This document shows positions 24,301 through 35,974 of a DNA stretch of 64,000 nt, piece by piece. Positions within the stretch are counted from its first letter, which is position 1. Every line of letters begins with the position of its first letter. The notes below the pieces were generated by a model that had not been told where the DNA came from, ran no database searches, and was given only the letters and a program-made list of their open reading frames with translations. The translations under genes and the position numbers were made by a program. This stretch comes from Gnetum montanum. Taxonomy: Eukaryota; Streptophyta; Gnetopsida; Gnetales; Gnetaceae. The stretch is taken from assembly GCA_015680685.1 (NCBI GenBank), contig MNCI01026259.1:499456-563455 (forward strand). Direction: 5' to 3'.

Positions 24301-24830
24301 AACAAGGATGAGACTTGGAAAGTTGGTTATGATGTTTGATCCAAAATATTTGTAAGAATTATTTGGCTTATCACTAGCATGGACTATAAGGGGTTATTGA
24401 TAAATAAGTTATGGATGGATTGTTGTAAGGGTTCATTCTCATGACCATCATTGTCATAATAACCTTCAAATCCATCCTGATCCTCTTATTCCTATTCTAA
24501 TCTAGCTTTCTCACTTACACAATTTCCTCATCAACATCCACTGATTAGGCTAATAAGTTAACATAGATTTCTAAAAGTTTAATTTTGTTATATGCGGAAG
24601 GAACATATTCCTTCATATTCTTATGAACAAATTCAAACTCATACTTAGAGTCTAGCTTCTTATGTGAGATAGATAGACAAGCTTGAATTTTTACATAGAT
24701 GAAATTATAATACTCCTTAGTAATGTTGGTGTGTGTGGGGTTACATCTCATAAGTCTAAGGGACTACCTACGCTTCATTACAGTTGGGTTCTTAGGATCA
24801 TAGATGTAAGAGAATTCCTAGTTCATGATC
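21350..24830 (-). pseudogene. gag-pro: gag-protease relic of copy B
   Basis: Reading the minus strand: a Pro/His/Thr-rich N-terminus (24264-23953), then a capsid core at about 23800-23590 (GNPKTHLITF, RKALDWYQ, and a FLDDLINQFINYF end, the common Retrotrans_gag pattern). A basic linker follows, and at 21838-21656 the C-terminal half of a retroviral-type aspartic protease with ILGRTWLAKLQ, close to the usual ILGR-W motif. No DSG catalytic triplet was located with confidence. No reverse transcriptase or integrase follows on the minus strand. Stops are frequent. Compared with copy A, protease is still recognisable here. Confidence 0.65.
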
Positions 24831-24927
24831 ATGAAAACAATGTTGTATGATAGAATGATTGGCACAAAAGGCATAAATTGGATGGGGCCCAATGATTGAG
24901 TAAACATGATAAAGGATTTAAGGTTTT

Positions 24928-25165
24928 AAACAAGCTATAGCATGTAGCATATAAGCTTGTAGCATGTAAGCTTTTAGCATGTGAGAGTTGTAGCATATAA
25001 GAGCTATAGCTTGTAGCATATGAGAGCTAGAGCTATAGTGTATGAAAGTTATAGTAGATAAGTGAGATAGTGTGTGATGTATGAGAGTTATATTGAATAA
25101 GAGCGATAGCATATAGAAGCTATAACATATGAGAGCTAAATCATATGGAAGCTATAGCTTGTGAG
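24928..25165. repeat. minisatellite of tagcatrtragagctata-like units
   Basis: More than ten imperfect units of 15-25 bp repeat the words tagcat, gagagctata and agcttgtagcat. It lies in the leader side (gag sense) of copy B. Confidence 0.75.
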
Positions 25166-25492
25166 ATGTAGTGTATACAATAAACTAGGTTAAAATTTAA
25201 GAGCAAAAATAGGGAAACTAAAATAAATTGGAACTATAACAATGATTTTTAAAATTTTTCTAGTGTATTTAAGAAATGTTAAGAAAAATGGTAAAAGGAT
25301 TTAGCATATATGAGAAATATTTTCATGCAATTACAATTACAAAAAACCAACAAAAACTTGAAAACCTAAAGAAACAAGGAAAACACTATGCATTGTAATA
25401 GTGAAAATAATTTTTGAGTTGTAAAATGTAGAAAATAGAAATAGTTCTATTTTACTTAAAGTTAAACAATGGAATTGCAAAAAACCTAGAAA

Positions 25493-25517
25493 TTTTTTTT
25501 TTTTTTTTTTTTTTTTT
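25493..25517 (+). repeat. T homopolymer of 25
   Basis: Uninterrupted run of T between agaa and gtaaaatag. On the minus strand it is an A run. Confidence 0.9.
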
Positions 25518-25581
25518 GTAAAATAGACTAGCACACAATGGCAGAAATAGGTAGAGAATTTTTTTGCAAATGATTTTTTTA

Positions 25582-26418
25582 TGAATCATCATTATTAGGC
25601 TATGTTCAAAAGCATGCATCGATGCATCGTCATTGACACATGAGTTGATGCATCAATGCATATGCATCAATGTGGCATCTGAGTCTGCCCATATAAATGC
25701 ACATATCCACTATATTTATGTCATCAAATAGTCAATAGCTTAGCTGAGTTATTGTAATTTCTTCTTAGTAGAGTTAGAATATTTGCTAAGTACCCACATT
25801 ATGACTCAAGAATTGTATAGATCCTTATTTAAGCACTAATGTACCTAGACACCTTGGTGTGACAATAATAAAGAACAACTTCTAGAAACTCCTTGCAACA
25901 CTTAAAAATAGATTAATGTTTACTTTTATATAATATATTATTCATGCACTTTACTTTCATATTCCTAGTTAATTAAATACACTTAATTAATACACATAAG
26001 TATGATTGTCTCAAGCATAATGTTAATAGTTGGTAATCCTAGTAGTGCTATCACTTGGTAAGCTAATAGCATTGCAACAAGTTTAGGATGTGTATACAAG
26101 GTGGGACTAGATACTTATGCTAGAAAATAGGCTAAGACATTAGATAATTACTTAGATTAATTCTTCATTAATTAATTTATCATACAACTAGATTAATTCA
26201 TATAAGAATATAAAATTAATACAAATCATGTGCCTTGGCTCCACTTAACCATATGCTTGCACTTACACACGTGTAGCTAGGAAGACAAAAATTGTGCCTA
26301 TAGATCACTGTATTTTCTATTGGAATTTGGAGAACTAAAGTCCATGGAATTTGATCAGATCACTATCAAACACTTATGATTCATATGGTTGGACATAGGA
26401 ACTACTCCTCACTCATCA
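25582..26418 (+). repeat. 5' LTR of element 3 (837 bp)
   Basis: Starts TGAATCATCATTATTAGG and ends CTCATCA. U3 is rich in ATGCAT words (atgcatcgatgcatc at about 25616, then atgcatatgcatc). TATA box tataaat at 25692; polyadenylation hexamer at 25867. The U5 keeps the CTTGGTAA words and the common end block. Visibly more diverged from its partner LTR than in element 2. Confidence 0.9.
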
Positions 26419-26419
26419 T

Positions 26420-26439
26420 TGGTGTTGTTTCCAAGGAAT
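26420..26439 (+). other. decayed tRNA-Asp primer-binding site, element 3
   Basis: Tggtgttgtttccaaggaat, two bases after the LTR end. It keeps the spacing of the tRNA-Asp site, with mostly C-to-T and G-to-A changes. Confidence 0.65.
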
Positions 26440-26568
26440 TTAGTTAACTAAATGCACTACCTAGAAGAGAATGTAAAATCATTCATAGACATTGTAAAAA
26501 GAACTTAATGCTAACATCATTAAAAATAAAGAAATTAACAAAATCACACATTTTTTCTCAATCACTAA

Positions 26569-28430
26569 TATGGCTTCCTCTCATAGGAAAGATAGGAAGG
26601 CTACAAAGCACTAGTGCCTTCATAATTCAAGGTGTTCTACACCCATCCAAATGTGTACACTCCAAATGTCACCTTCATCCCACACCAAGATGAGCAACTG
26701 TAATGGAGGAACATGGAAGGGAACATTGTGTTGCCTACTAAGTGATCTGATCCTACAATATTGTTGAGAAATCTTATTAGTTTGGGAATTGTAGGACTAA
26801 ATTCTAAGTATGAAGTGCAAGATCATACTTATTAAGATTATACTCTCACATAAGCACAAAAAGGAAAGATTGGAAAATGGAAGCCTGATATGAGACCTCA
26901 AAAGACAAATGAGGCCCTACACACTTGTTCCTACAAACACATAAGGAAGGTGAGGACTTCTTTTTTGGGACCTCTTAATACATCATTTCTCCTCCTTTCT
27001 TTGATAATGAGATCCTTAACTAGCATCTACAATTCACTATGGACAACCTTGGTTTTGGGAAGAATGGATCCCAAGATCAGGGGAACTCGAAAGGGAGTAG
27101 CCAAGGTAGGAATGAGGAAAAGCACCAAGAAAAAGAAAAACATGATGAATAGGATAGGAACTAAAGAATGGGAAGCAATAGGTACTACTTTGGTGTTGGC
27201 TTTTTTTCCTCTTCATCTTCATCATCCTCATCGTCTTCTTCCTCCAAGTATGATTGAAGTCATAGAGGTAATAAGAATAATGATGAAGGTAAATGGCAGG
27301 ATATGGATGATCATAGATCCCATCATGCTGTTAGAGACCATGGGCATGCAAAATGGGAAGATTATCATTCCATAGAAAGAAGGGACAATAGGACTCATCA
27401 TAGGCATCATGGCCATGATAGGGATCACTGACATCGCTATGACTATGATGAGCAACTAGGAACATGTTGAACATTATAGAGGCTTTAAGAATACCAACTA
27501 GGCACATTAAGGACAACTAAATCAAATGGTTGAACATGAATAATATCCCCAAGTTTGAGGGGGTATATAATTCAGATCCACAAAATCATTTTCAAGCCTT
27601 TAATAATGCTTGTGCCTTGTAGAACATAGAAAATAACTAGCAAAAGCTAAAACTATTGTTGTGGATATTGATCAAAGAGGCTGAATGTTGGTACTAGTCC
27701 TTGGAACCAAAATCTATTCAAAGGTGAAGTACGATGCTTGAACTATTTAATGACAAGTATCAAGCATACTCTATAGTTTCTAATTTGAGAAGGTAAATCC
27801 AAGGATAGAAAGAGGACATTCATGAATCATTGGATGCAGCTGTGGGTAGGTTCCACTTCTTGTTGCACCTATACCCAAACCATGGCTATTCTCAAAAGGA
27901 TCAGCTAAACCACATCATAGATGGAATTCAAACTAAAATGAGGAGAACTCTTGGGGTCTATGGCCAAGGGAGGTTGTCTAAAAATATGTGGCTAAGGAAG
28001 AGGGTGAGCTGAAAAAATAAGAAATTATAGAAGAGTATAATCAGGATCCCTCTCTTTACAAGAGGGAGGTCCATTTCTATGACAATGAGAAGGAGGCACC
28101 ACTTGATGAAGTGGTGTAAAGTAAAACCTTACGATACAAAAATATGTTTCTAAAATATTGGCTAAGGTTGATAAAATGTTGGAATCCTTGGATAAAAACT
28201 TTCAAAGTGCTCTAAAAATTATAGAAGAAAGTAGAGATTAAGGAGGTAGTGATTGTGACAAAAGGAAGAAAAATAAGGTTGAACTTAACTATTATAAGGC
28301 TAAGGACAAGGTTATAGTAGTTGAGGAGGTTGCAAATTCTAAGCCAAATGATGAAAAATGTGACATATGCCAATATGAATATTCCAAGGGATGTTGCCCT
28401 ATTATGTCACACTTACAATAATCTAGTATG
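26569..28430 (+). pseudogene. gag: gag of element 3 (broken)
   Basis: The N-terminal part (26569-27400) is homologous to that of elements 4 and 5, with a conserved stretch that reads VTFIPHQDEQL then EGNIVLPT. The capsid core starts near 27540 (NIPKFEGVYNSDPQNHFQAF) and continues to about 28010 (LDAAVGRFHF and GYSQKDQLNHIIDGIQ). A basic linker and a zinc knuckle (CDICQYEYSKGCC; the usual His is Tyr) follow at about 28359-28400. Frameshifts and stops are numerous. After the knuckle, 28430-29050 is a Pro/Ser-rich tail with stops. Confidence 0.75.
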
Positions 28431-29059
28431 TATACTTTAAATCCCAAACTAGAAAAATAGCAAGCACCCAAAAACTTGCCTTATCCACAAGGGAACTACC
28501 TGCAATAGTTCCACCACCAAACTTGGTATCCAAGTTGAGCACCAATGGAACCTCATAAGCCATATTAGTAGTGATAACATTCACAATCCTAGGGGACGCC
28601 ACCTCTAAGGCAATAGTACCCTTACCACCAACCTGATCCTTATGTGTACTATGTTCATTAGCCCACTTCTCCACATCACTCTTCTAGTTATGCTTTCTTC
28701 CAACATCACTACTATTCTCATGAATATTACATAGTGCCATTAGCAAAAGGGGAATCCTCATTTTCATACTATCCTCCTCCTCATCTTTCCACTCTTGAAC
28801 CTCCATCTACAACTCCTCTTCCACTTTCTCCATTTATGTAGTGTGAGATCCTAGCATAGCCATAACAAAGAAATTCCATGACGGCTGTAAACTTACAGTT
28901 GGCTCCTCAACTAAGTGGTTCTACTGCTAAGCCATGTAAAAGTCTCTTCTTCAAAACCAATAGTTCAACAAAGCCCTCATAGACACTTGTGGTTGCGAAT
29001 TCTACTCCTGCCTTCTCTACAATGCTTATAGAGTCTCTTTAAAACCAAAACACTCCCCA

Positions 29060-29545
29060 GTTGCACACTATCATGCTAACCCATGTACTCACTATTTGGA
29101 TTAAGGTTGGTCATCTTCTTAGGAAGAGATCTGATCCTGGGAGTTCCCTTATTTATTTGCATATTATAGAAAATGAACCATGTAAAGCTATTTTGAGCTT
29201 AGGTTTTGAAGTTAATTTGATTTCACAAGAGATATATAAAGCTTAAAACCTACCTCCTTTAAAAAAGAGTAATATCATGTTGGAATTTGTAGAACAATCT
29301 ATCACTATTCCTCTTGGGTTGGTTAAGGACATTATGACCATTGTCTACAGGTGGTCATATTCTACCAATTTCTTGGTGATCCATGTGGAAAATGCTAAGG
29401 GGGCTTTCCTATCACCATGGGGATAGCATGGCTAAGTACAATTGATGCACAATTATGGATCTAAGATCTCTCCTTGGAAATTTTTAATGAAAATAAATTC
29501 AAAAAGATTAACAAAAAACATATTACATGCATCACATACAGTGAC
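29060..29545 (+). pseudogene. pro: aspartic protease remnant of element 3
   Basis: The segment around 29170-29246 reads EPCKAILSLGFEVNLISQEI. This is the protease active-site region, but the catalytic D-S-G is replaced by S-L-G at 29196-29204. The C-terminal part lies at 29390-29545 and is shifted. Elements 3 and 4 share the flanking word NEPCK, so the two proteases are close relatives. The enzyme would have cut the Gag-Pol polyprotein; this copy is inactive by sequence. Confidence 0.65.
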
Positions 29546-29821
29546 TTAGGGAGCCACTACATGCAAAGCTTATGAACTATAAAGAGTACATCCCTTAAAG
29601 AATGTAGTTAATATGATAATGTTGGTGAAATTCTAAGGTTAATTTATGTGGTAGCCACTAAACAAGAATGCACCTAATGGCTAACAACTAACAAAGGAGC
29701 TGAATCATTAATGCGCATTGAACTAGTTGAGAGTCTCACAAGCTCTTATGTGGAGAGCATGGATCAATTGCAACAAATCCATCACCAACTCTCTAATGAA
29801 CAAGGAGAAATCAATTAGGGA

Positions 29822-31290
29822 GAGTTGAAGATCCCTAAGACATTTAAGCAGGAGCCCCTTGAGTTAAAGGCTCTACTAGTGAGCATGGAATATGCATTAC
29901 AGAACAATGGAAAGATGGTAATCATCAATGCCATGCTTACTCCTAAACAAAAGAAGAAGTTGTTGGGATTTGTTAACAAATGGCCAACAATATTTTCTTG
30001 GTCATATCATGAGATCACTCAAATTAATCCAAGGATATGCCAACATAGAATCTATACTGATCTCTCCATCAAGCCAAAGAGATGGTTGCAGACATGCTTG
30101 AACCCAAATCTCAAGTAGATCATTAAGGAGGATATTGAACCACTCCTCAAGGTAGGGTTCATTTACCCTATTGCAAATAGTGAATGTGTTATTCCACTTG
30201 TTACAATATCAAAGAAAGTAGGGAACTGGAGGATCTATCTAGATTTTAGACTATTGAACATGATAACTTACAAAGATCACTCTCTGTTGCCATTTCATTA
30301 TAGTGGCTATAACCAAATCCAAACTGTACTAAAGGACCAAGCCAAAATAACATTCATACTAGAAGATTTGGGTGGGGGGGGGGTGGTGCATTTTCATACT
30401 AGAAGATGCACTTTGGCCTATGCAATGCTCCTACTACTTTCAAACATTTAGTCCTTAGCATCTTCCAATAGCAAGTTAGTAGCAGGGTGAAAGTATTCAT
30501 GGATAACTTATCCACCTACAAGGATACATTTGAGCAAGCCTTGGACCATCTAGAGTAAGTGCTTCAAAGATGGGTGGAGACCAACATAAGGCTCAATTAG
30601 ATAAAGATCCATTTGATGATCCAAGAGGGTATTGTCTTGTGGTATTGAATTTCTAGTGAAGGGATCAAGATAGGTTGGGAAAAGATAAGGATTATCCAAG
30701 GAATCACCAGATAGCCTGAAATGGTTAAAGATATGAGGCCATTCCTTGGACACACTAGTTACTATAGCTACTTCATTGAGAACTTCTCAAAGATCACCAA
30801 GCATTTGGTGGAGATGACAAGCAAAGATGCACCATTCATCTAGACCAAGGAATGCGAGCATGAATTCTAGCAACTTAAGAAAAAGCTCATAGAAACTCTC
30901 ATTCTATAAGCACCAAACTAGTTCATATCCTTCTATATGATGATGAATGTATCTAATTATGCCTTAGGTGCCATGCTTACATAGTTGGACAATCAAAATG
31001 TTCACATTACATTCACTATTCAAGCAGGAGCATTGTGGGTTCATAGCTTAACTATACCATCACCAAGAAGGAGCTTATGGTGGTGGTGTATAAATTAGAT
31101 AAATTCAAGAACTATGTGCATGGATATAAAGTTTTTATACACACTGAACACAATGCTATCTGATTCCTCATGAATAAACCAATGTTGATCCCCCATGTCA
31201 TATGGTGGCTATTAGTTCTTCAAGAGTTTTATCTAACAATGGTGGACAAAAAGGGAATTGATCATGTGATGGCTACCCACTTATCTTGGT
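29822..31290 (+). pseudogene. reverse transcriptase and RNase H remnant of element 3
   Basis: 29825-30118 is the conserved linker and RT entrance (FSWSYHEITQINPRICQHRI). The fingers follow at 30150-30270 (VGNWRIYLDFRLLN). An internal deletion then brings the YSGYNQIQ motif directly after the DHSLLPFH motif, followed by a short G-run (30369-30381). The active-site box reads FMDN at 30496-30507 in place of Y-x-D-D. The RT connection and RNase H region follow (FLGHTSYYSYFIENFSK at about 30735, then ANYALGAML-like). Many stops. It would have copied element RNA into DNA. Confidence 0.75.
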
Positions 31291-31379
31291 TACAATAGGA
31301 CACCAAGGATGAGGAGAGCTCACTATCAAACTAATTTTTTGATAAAATTCATTTTACTAGTGCTATCACTAAACAAGAT

Positions 31380-32660
31380 TCCAAAGAAATCAACTAGTAC
31401 AAGGACATCCTATTCTATCTACTCACCTAGAAGACACCATAGGAGTGGGCCCATAAGAAGAAACAACAATTTCTTCACCAAGCTAAACACTTCATGAAGA
31501 TCAATGACAACCTTTATAAGGTTTGCACAGATGGCCTAGTATGATGGTGTATCCATAATGTTGTTCAACTGTGAGTCCTCTAAGATGCACATGGATGTCC
31601 TTATGGAGGCCACTATGCTGGGAGGCAAATAACCATTAAGATCCTCGTGGTAAGATACTATTAGACCACACTCTTCAAATATGTCCACTTTGTTTACTCC
31701 TATAATAGATGCCAAAGAGATGGGAGGATAACTACTTATATGGAAGGACCCCAAAAATGGATCCAACCTCTAAAGCCTTTTTATCTTTAGGGAATTGACT
31801 TTATGGGTCCCATCAACCCTATGTCCAATGGAAAGGTCTATATAATTGTAGTTGTTGACTATTGTACAAAATTGGTAAAAGCTATAGTTGTTACTAAATA
31901 TAAATCATCTACGATGTCTTGATTTGTACAATAATATGTTGTAAATAGGTTTTGGGTGCAACATGCACTTATGTGTGATAATGGTACATATTTCATAGGT
32001 GCCACTTTTTGTAAACATATGCAGCACTTGGGGGTTAAGCATAAATTAACAACTCCATACGAACCCCAAGCCAATGGTCAAGTTAAGGTCACTAATAGGG
32101 GGATACCTAAAATACCAACATAAATGATTAGTAAATTTAGGAGGTATTGGAGCTTTAAACTCAAAGATTCCCTTTAGACTTATCACTCAACATGGAAAAT
32201 TCCTATAAGATACTCTCCCTATGAGATCTTGTATGGAAAGCTTCCAACACTTCCCATCTAGAGTAGAACTCCATACACTTTCAACTACATGTGACCTTGA
32301 CTTGGATTTGAGCCTAGAACAAACAAAAATATTAATGAATCTTAACATGCTAAATGAAATTTGATTAGTGGCCCTATCATCAAATGAAGTGCACAAGGCA
32401 TACAATAAAAAATTTCATGACCTTAGAATTAGGAAAGCAAAGTTCCAACCAAGCGATAAGATGCTCTACTAGAACCCCATGCATGTTCCTCAATGAAAAA
32501 AATTCCACATGCTATGGGATGGTCCTTACATTATTGATGAAACCTTCCTATCTAGGGTCATGTTGATATAACACCCTAATATCACAAATAAAAAATTACT
32601 AGTCAATGCTCAACAAAAAAGCCTTTCCATGAATAACAAGTAACTAGTGGACACAATGCC
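31380..32660 (+). pseudogene. integrase remnant of element 3
   Basis: Zinc-binding region at about 31570-31700 is damaged. The catalytic core at about 31780-32230 keeps the first acid (VDYCTKL, 31855) and the second (CDNGT, 31975), but the third reads NGQVKVTNR with AAG at 32085-32087 where the family has Glu. The C-terminal part (KFHMLWDGPYII at about 32500) is recognisable. Frames change several times. Integrase would join element DNA to the host chromosome. Directly after it comes the purine tract tagttgtgggggagatgg (32711). Confidence 0.75.
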
Positions 32661-34142
32661 TCAATAGATGGTTAAGCATGCTTGATCTTTTGGATCTCCC
32701 CTTTCCAACTTAGTTGTGGGGGAGATGGCCATCCATGCTAAGATTTTACAAAGTGGCTTCTTGGTTTTAACTTTTTTGTTTTACACCATCTTTAATACAT
32801 TTTTCATTTTTTTAGTATTATATAATTTTTTTCTATTCTATTTTTTCTTTATTTAAATTTCTCTTTACATTTTTTCCCTTTTTCTTTATTTCCATTAGGA
32901 CTTGGTGCCAACTATTGTTGCTTATCTATGGTGGTTTGAAACTTTATCAATTACTTGATTGTGAAATGACTAGATTTCATTTTAGAATTTTGACATTTAC
33001 TAATGGGACATTAATTATTTTCATGTTAATAGCTAGTGAGTCCACATCATCCACCACTCCACTTAACTCTATGGTGTTTTCTCATTTTGGAAATATGAGG
33101 TCCTTTTTTAATAGCAACTTATAACAAAGCGATGCCCTTTGTACTTTCCAAACTTGGGACAAATTAAGTGGAAAAAAGCGATTTGTCACTTTTGTACCTA
33201 CCTATCATTTGAGTTAGATGAATATTTTCATGGACTTCTCACCATTATGTTGTAGACCAATAAACAGGAAGTAATTTCTTTGCATGGTGTGATTTCCATT
33301 TGAAAAAGATACAAAAATACAATAATGGAAATTCAAAGCACACCTCTTAGACACAATAATACAATACAAGCACTAGATATGGGGCTGAAAAGACATGTTA
33401 CCCATGCCTAATGATATCCTTATAACTAAGTCCCTCTCCACTTCTTACTTCTCTTTTCTTCTTCTTTAGGAATGGTGAGTGGTATGTGGGGATGTTCTTG
33501 TCTCTTGGAGGGTGGAATTATCTAAAGTGTTGATGCAAGGTCACTGGAACTGGATGGTATTAATTCAAAAAAAGCAAGGAAGTTCTCAAATCATAATTAA
33601 TCACATCTTCCACAAGGAACTTCATGTGACCACCATGGGGAACTCCATTTCATACTCTTTCTGATCCATCAATTCTTTCCATAAATCACCTCATTTTTTG
33701 TTTTCATGACTATTTCAATGGGATCATTAGTAAATAGTCAAAAAATTTTGATGACTTCTTTGATGATTTGGTCTTTAATGATCCACAATCATTAATCATC
33801 CTTGCAATCTACAAACTCCTTAGTTTGAGAACACGCAAGGGCATTAAGGGCATGAGCCTAGTATGGGTAGGATCCACTTGCATACTCCTTGGTTAGAATG
33901 GTTAAAATCCTTATTCCTTAACCATTTTTCTCTCAAAATCTTACATTTCCCACTGTGAATGCATCTAATTTTTTCCTTCCTTGGCATATTAGTCTCCTAA
34001 AAATATCCATTTTTTACATATTCTAAGCCCTTTTCAAGCATTCCTAATTATTTTAGGATTTTCTAGCTTTCTTTGGACTCCATTTTCATAGAATGTATCC
34101 TTTTCTGTACTTAGTCTTTTATGTGAAAAAAATTTTAATTTT
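32661..34142 (+). other. 3' noncoding internal region of element 3
   Basis: T-rich start, then blocks shared with element 4 (43010-44360) and element 2 (11400-12000), such as tgagtccacatcatccaccac and ttggaaatatgaggtcc. No protein domain recognised. Contains the internal purine tract at 32711. Confidence 0.6.
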
Positions 34143-34250
34143 TGGCTACATCAATGCATCCTCATCAACATAGCTCAATGCATTGACACATTTCCATTGA
34201 TGCAATGTAAAAATACTATATATATGCATCAACACTTAGCCACTTTTTCA
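34143..34250 (+). promoter_or_regulatory. LTR-U3-like block with TATA box inside element 3
   Basis: The block begins ggctacatcaatgcatcc and contains cattgacacatttccattga, closely matching the U3 of the same element's 3' LTR (ggctacatcgac and gttgacacatccccatcga at about 35995-36035). It ends in a TATA-like tatatatatgcatc at 34217, the same order as in the LTR. It lies just upstream of the 3' ORF, so it could serve as an internal promoter; it might also be a scar of an old LTR insertion. Confidence 0.55.
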
Positions 34251-34263
34251 CATTTTCTCACAG

Positions 34264-35752
34264 AATGCCAAAGGATCTTTTGTAGTTTTTAGAGCCTAGA
34301 GCTTTCCCAAGTTCATCACTTTCTAACTGTTTGTCCAAATGACTCTATTCTTTGATCTTGTAGCTACCAAAGGTGTGCTTTATGTCATGGGGATCACAAA
34401 TCATAGGTTTTTGATAGAAAATTTTTGGAAATTACCACTTCCAATTATCTTTGATCTCCTGGATAACATTTTTGCTAGTTAGTTGAAACTACTAAAAGGT
34501 AAGGACATGCTCATCATTGCCAATGCCCAACTTGAGGTAGCGACCTCAGAAAATAGATAGTTGGCTATCAAGGTTGCAAAATTAAAAGACTAATTAGCTA
34601 ATATCACATTCTTAGCCAAGTAGTAACAAGGGATGAAGCTTCTTATAACTTCAAAAAAAATTAAAAGAGGCTAAGAATGCAAAGGAGATGATGGTCTTTG
34701 ACTTGTCCCTATCAAAGGCCTTGGCCTACAACATTGATAAAGAATCTAGTTCTAACCAAAGATAATCAATCCCTATGAAATGTTAAGACACAAAAAGATC
34801 AAATGATGAAATTTGTACAATAGCAGTAGGAGTATCTTGCTAACTTGAACATAGATTTGAGGAGGTTGGTTGCTAAAAATTGAAATCTCTAGATGGAAGA
34901 AGTCTAGGCACTTTACCAAAAATTAAACATTGAGATAGCTACCTAGAAGAATGAGGCCCTAAAGTTTGAACAAGTAAATAATTACTACAAGGACCAAGTT
35001 GGACGTCTCAAGAAAGTTAATGAAAAAGAAATCTAATTAGCCAAGGTGAAGATAAATGAGGCTCTCTAGCAACTCCAACAAAGAGGCAAAACCCATCCTT
35101 GATGGGTTAAACCCCTACAACAAAGCTAAAATCCACCTAAAAGAGTTGCAGATCAAGGAGATGATGGAATATATGGAGTTAGCCAACCTTTGATATGTAA
35201 ACTTGGCAATGTTAACTATTGAAAAGCTAAGCTCAAAGTTAGAGAAACAAGTGTCATACTCATACCTCTAGTATAAGGTTGAGTTCAAGCACCACAAAGA
35301 TACAAAGCAAAAGTTGAAAATAGCTAACATCAAGCTTAAAGTTCTCCAAACCTATTTCACGAATCAATGATTAGTAGAGGAAAACTTGGCCAAAAGGATG
35401 AATTATTACCATGAGATTCAAAACCTTTTCAATACATTCGACATCAAACATAACCAATTCACTACTTGGTTCATGAATGTTAAGGAGTTGTTCTTGGCCA
35501 TGCCCTATCCATGGGATGTTCTTGTACTAGCTCACATCAATGATGCCACATGAATCATGTACAATCCCTAGAGTAAGGAGGACAAGATGAAGGCACTTCT
35601 AGATGCCTTATATCATTCACCAAAAGTAGTAGCTACAGCAAGATAATTGCAACAACCACTACAGCCTCAACCGCCATAACCATTGAAATCAAAGGCTCAA
35701 GAAGGTCCTTTAGCCCCCCAGGAGCCTCCACCTCCTAGAATTACCTAATCTT
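34264..35752 (+). pseudogene. 3' coiled-coil accessory ORF of element 3 (broken)
   Basis: A long helix-rich region without known domain. From about 34500 it reads LIIANAQLEVATSENR, VAKLKD, KEAKNAKEMMVFDL, and continues with heptad-like Leu/Lys/Glu patterns to about 35400. It then gives FSTFDIKHNQFTTWFMNVKE (35440) and AMPYPWDVLVLAHINDAT. It ends with a Gln/Pro-rich tail and EPPPPRIT before TAA at about 35750. Many TAG/TAA codons, mostly at likely Gln, Trp or Leu positions, show it is dead, but frames hold over long distances. The end matches the accessory ORF of family I. Start uncertain; the first ATG after the U3-like block is at 34264. Function unknown. Confidence 0.55.
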
Positions 35753-35974
35753 CTCTTCATATTTAGCCATAAAATGATTTCTAGCAATCCAATCTTGAAA
35801 AGGACATTTAATTTTCCTTTCTTGAACATCCATTTTTGTCATCATTCTAAACTTATACAATTGAGCACTTAGAGTTAGTTAGTTTGTGGTTCCATACCTT
35901 CCCAAATTTTCTAAGAATATTAATCCTCCTTTTTTTCATCCAAGGATGAATTTTAGTTAGGTGTGGAGCTATGG

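Noticed and set aside
27037-27516. Three minus-strand frames rich in Met, Ile and Ser
   Set aside because: They are shadows of the Asp/Met/His-rich gag N-terminal region of element 3.
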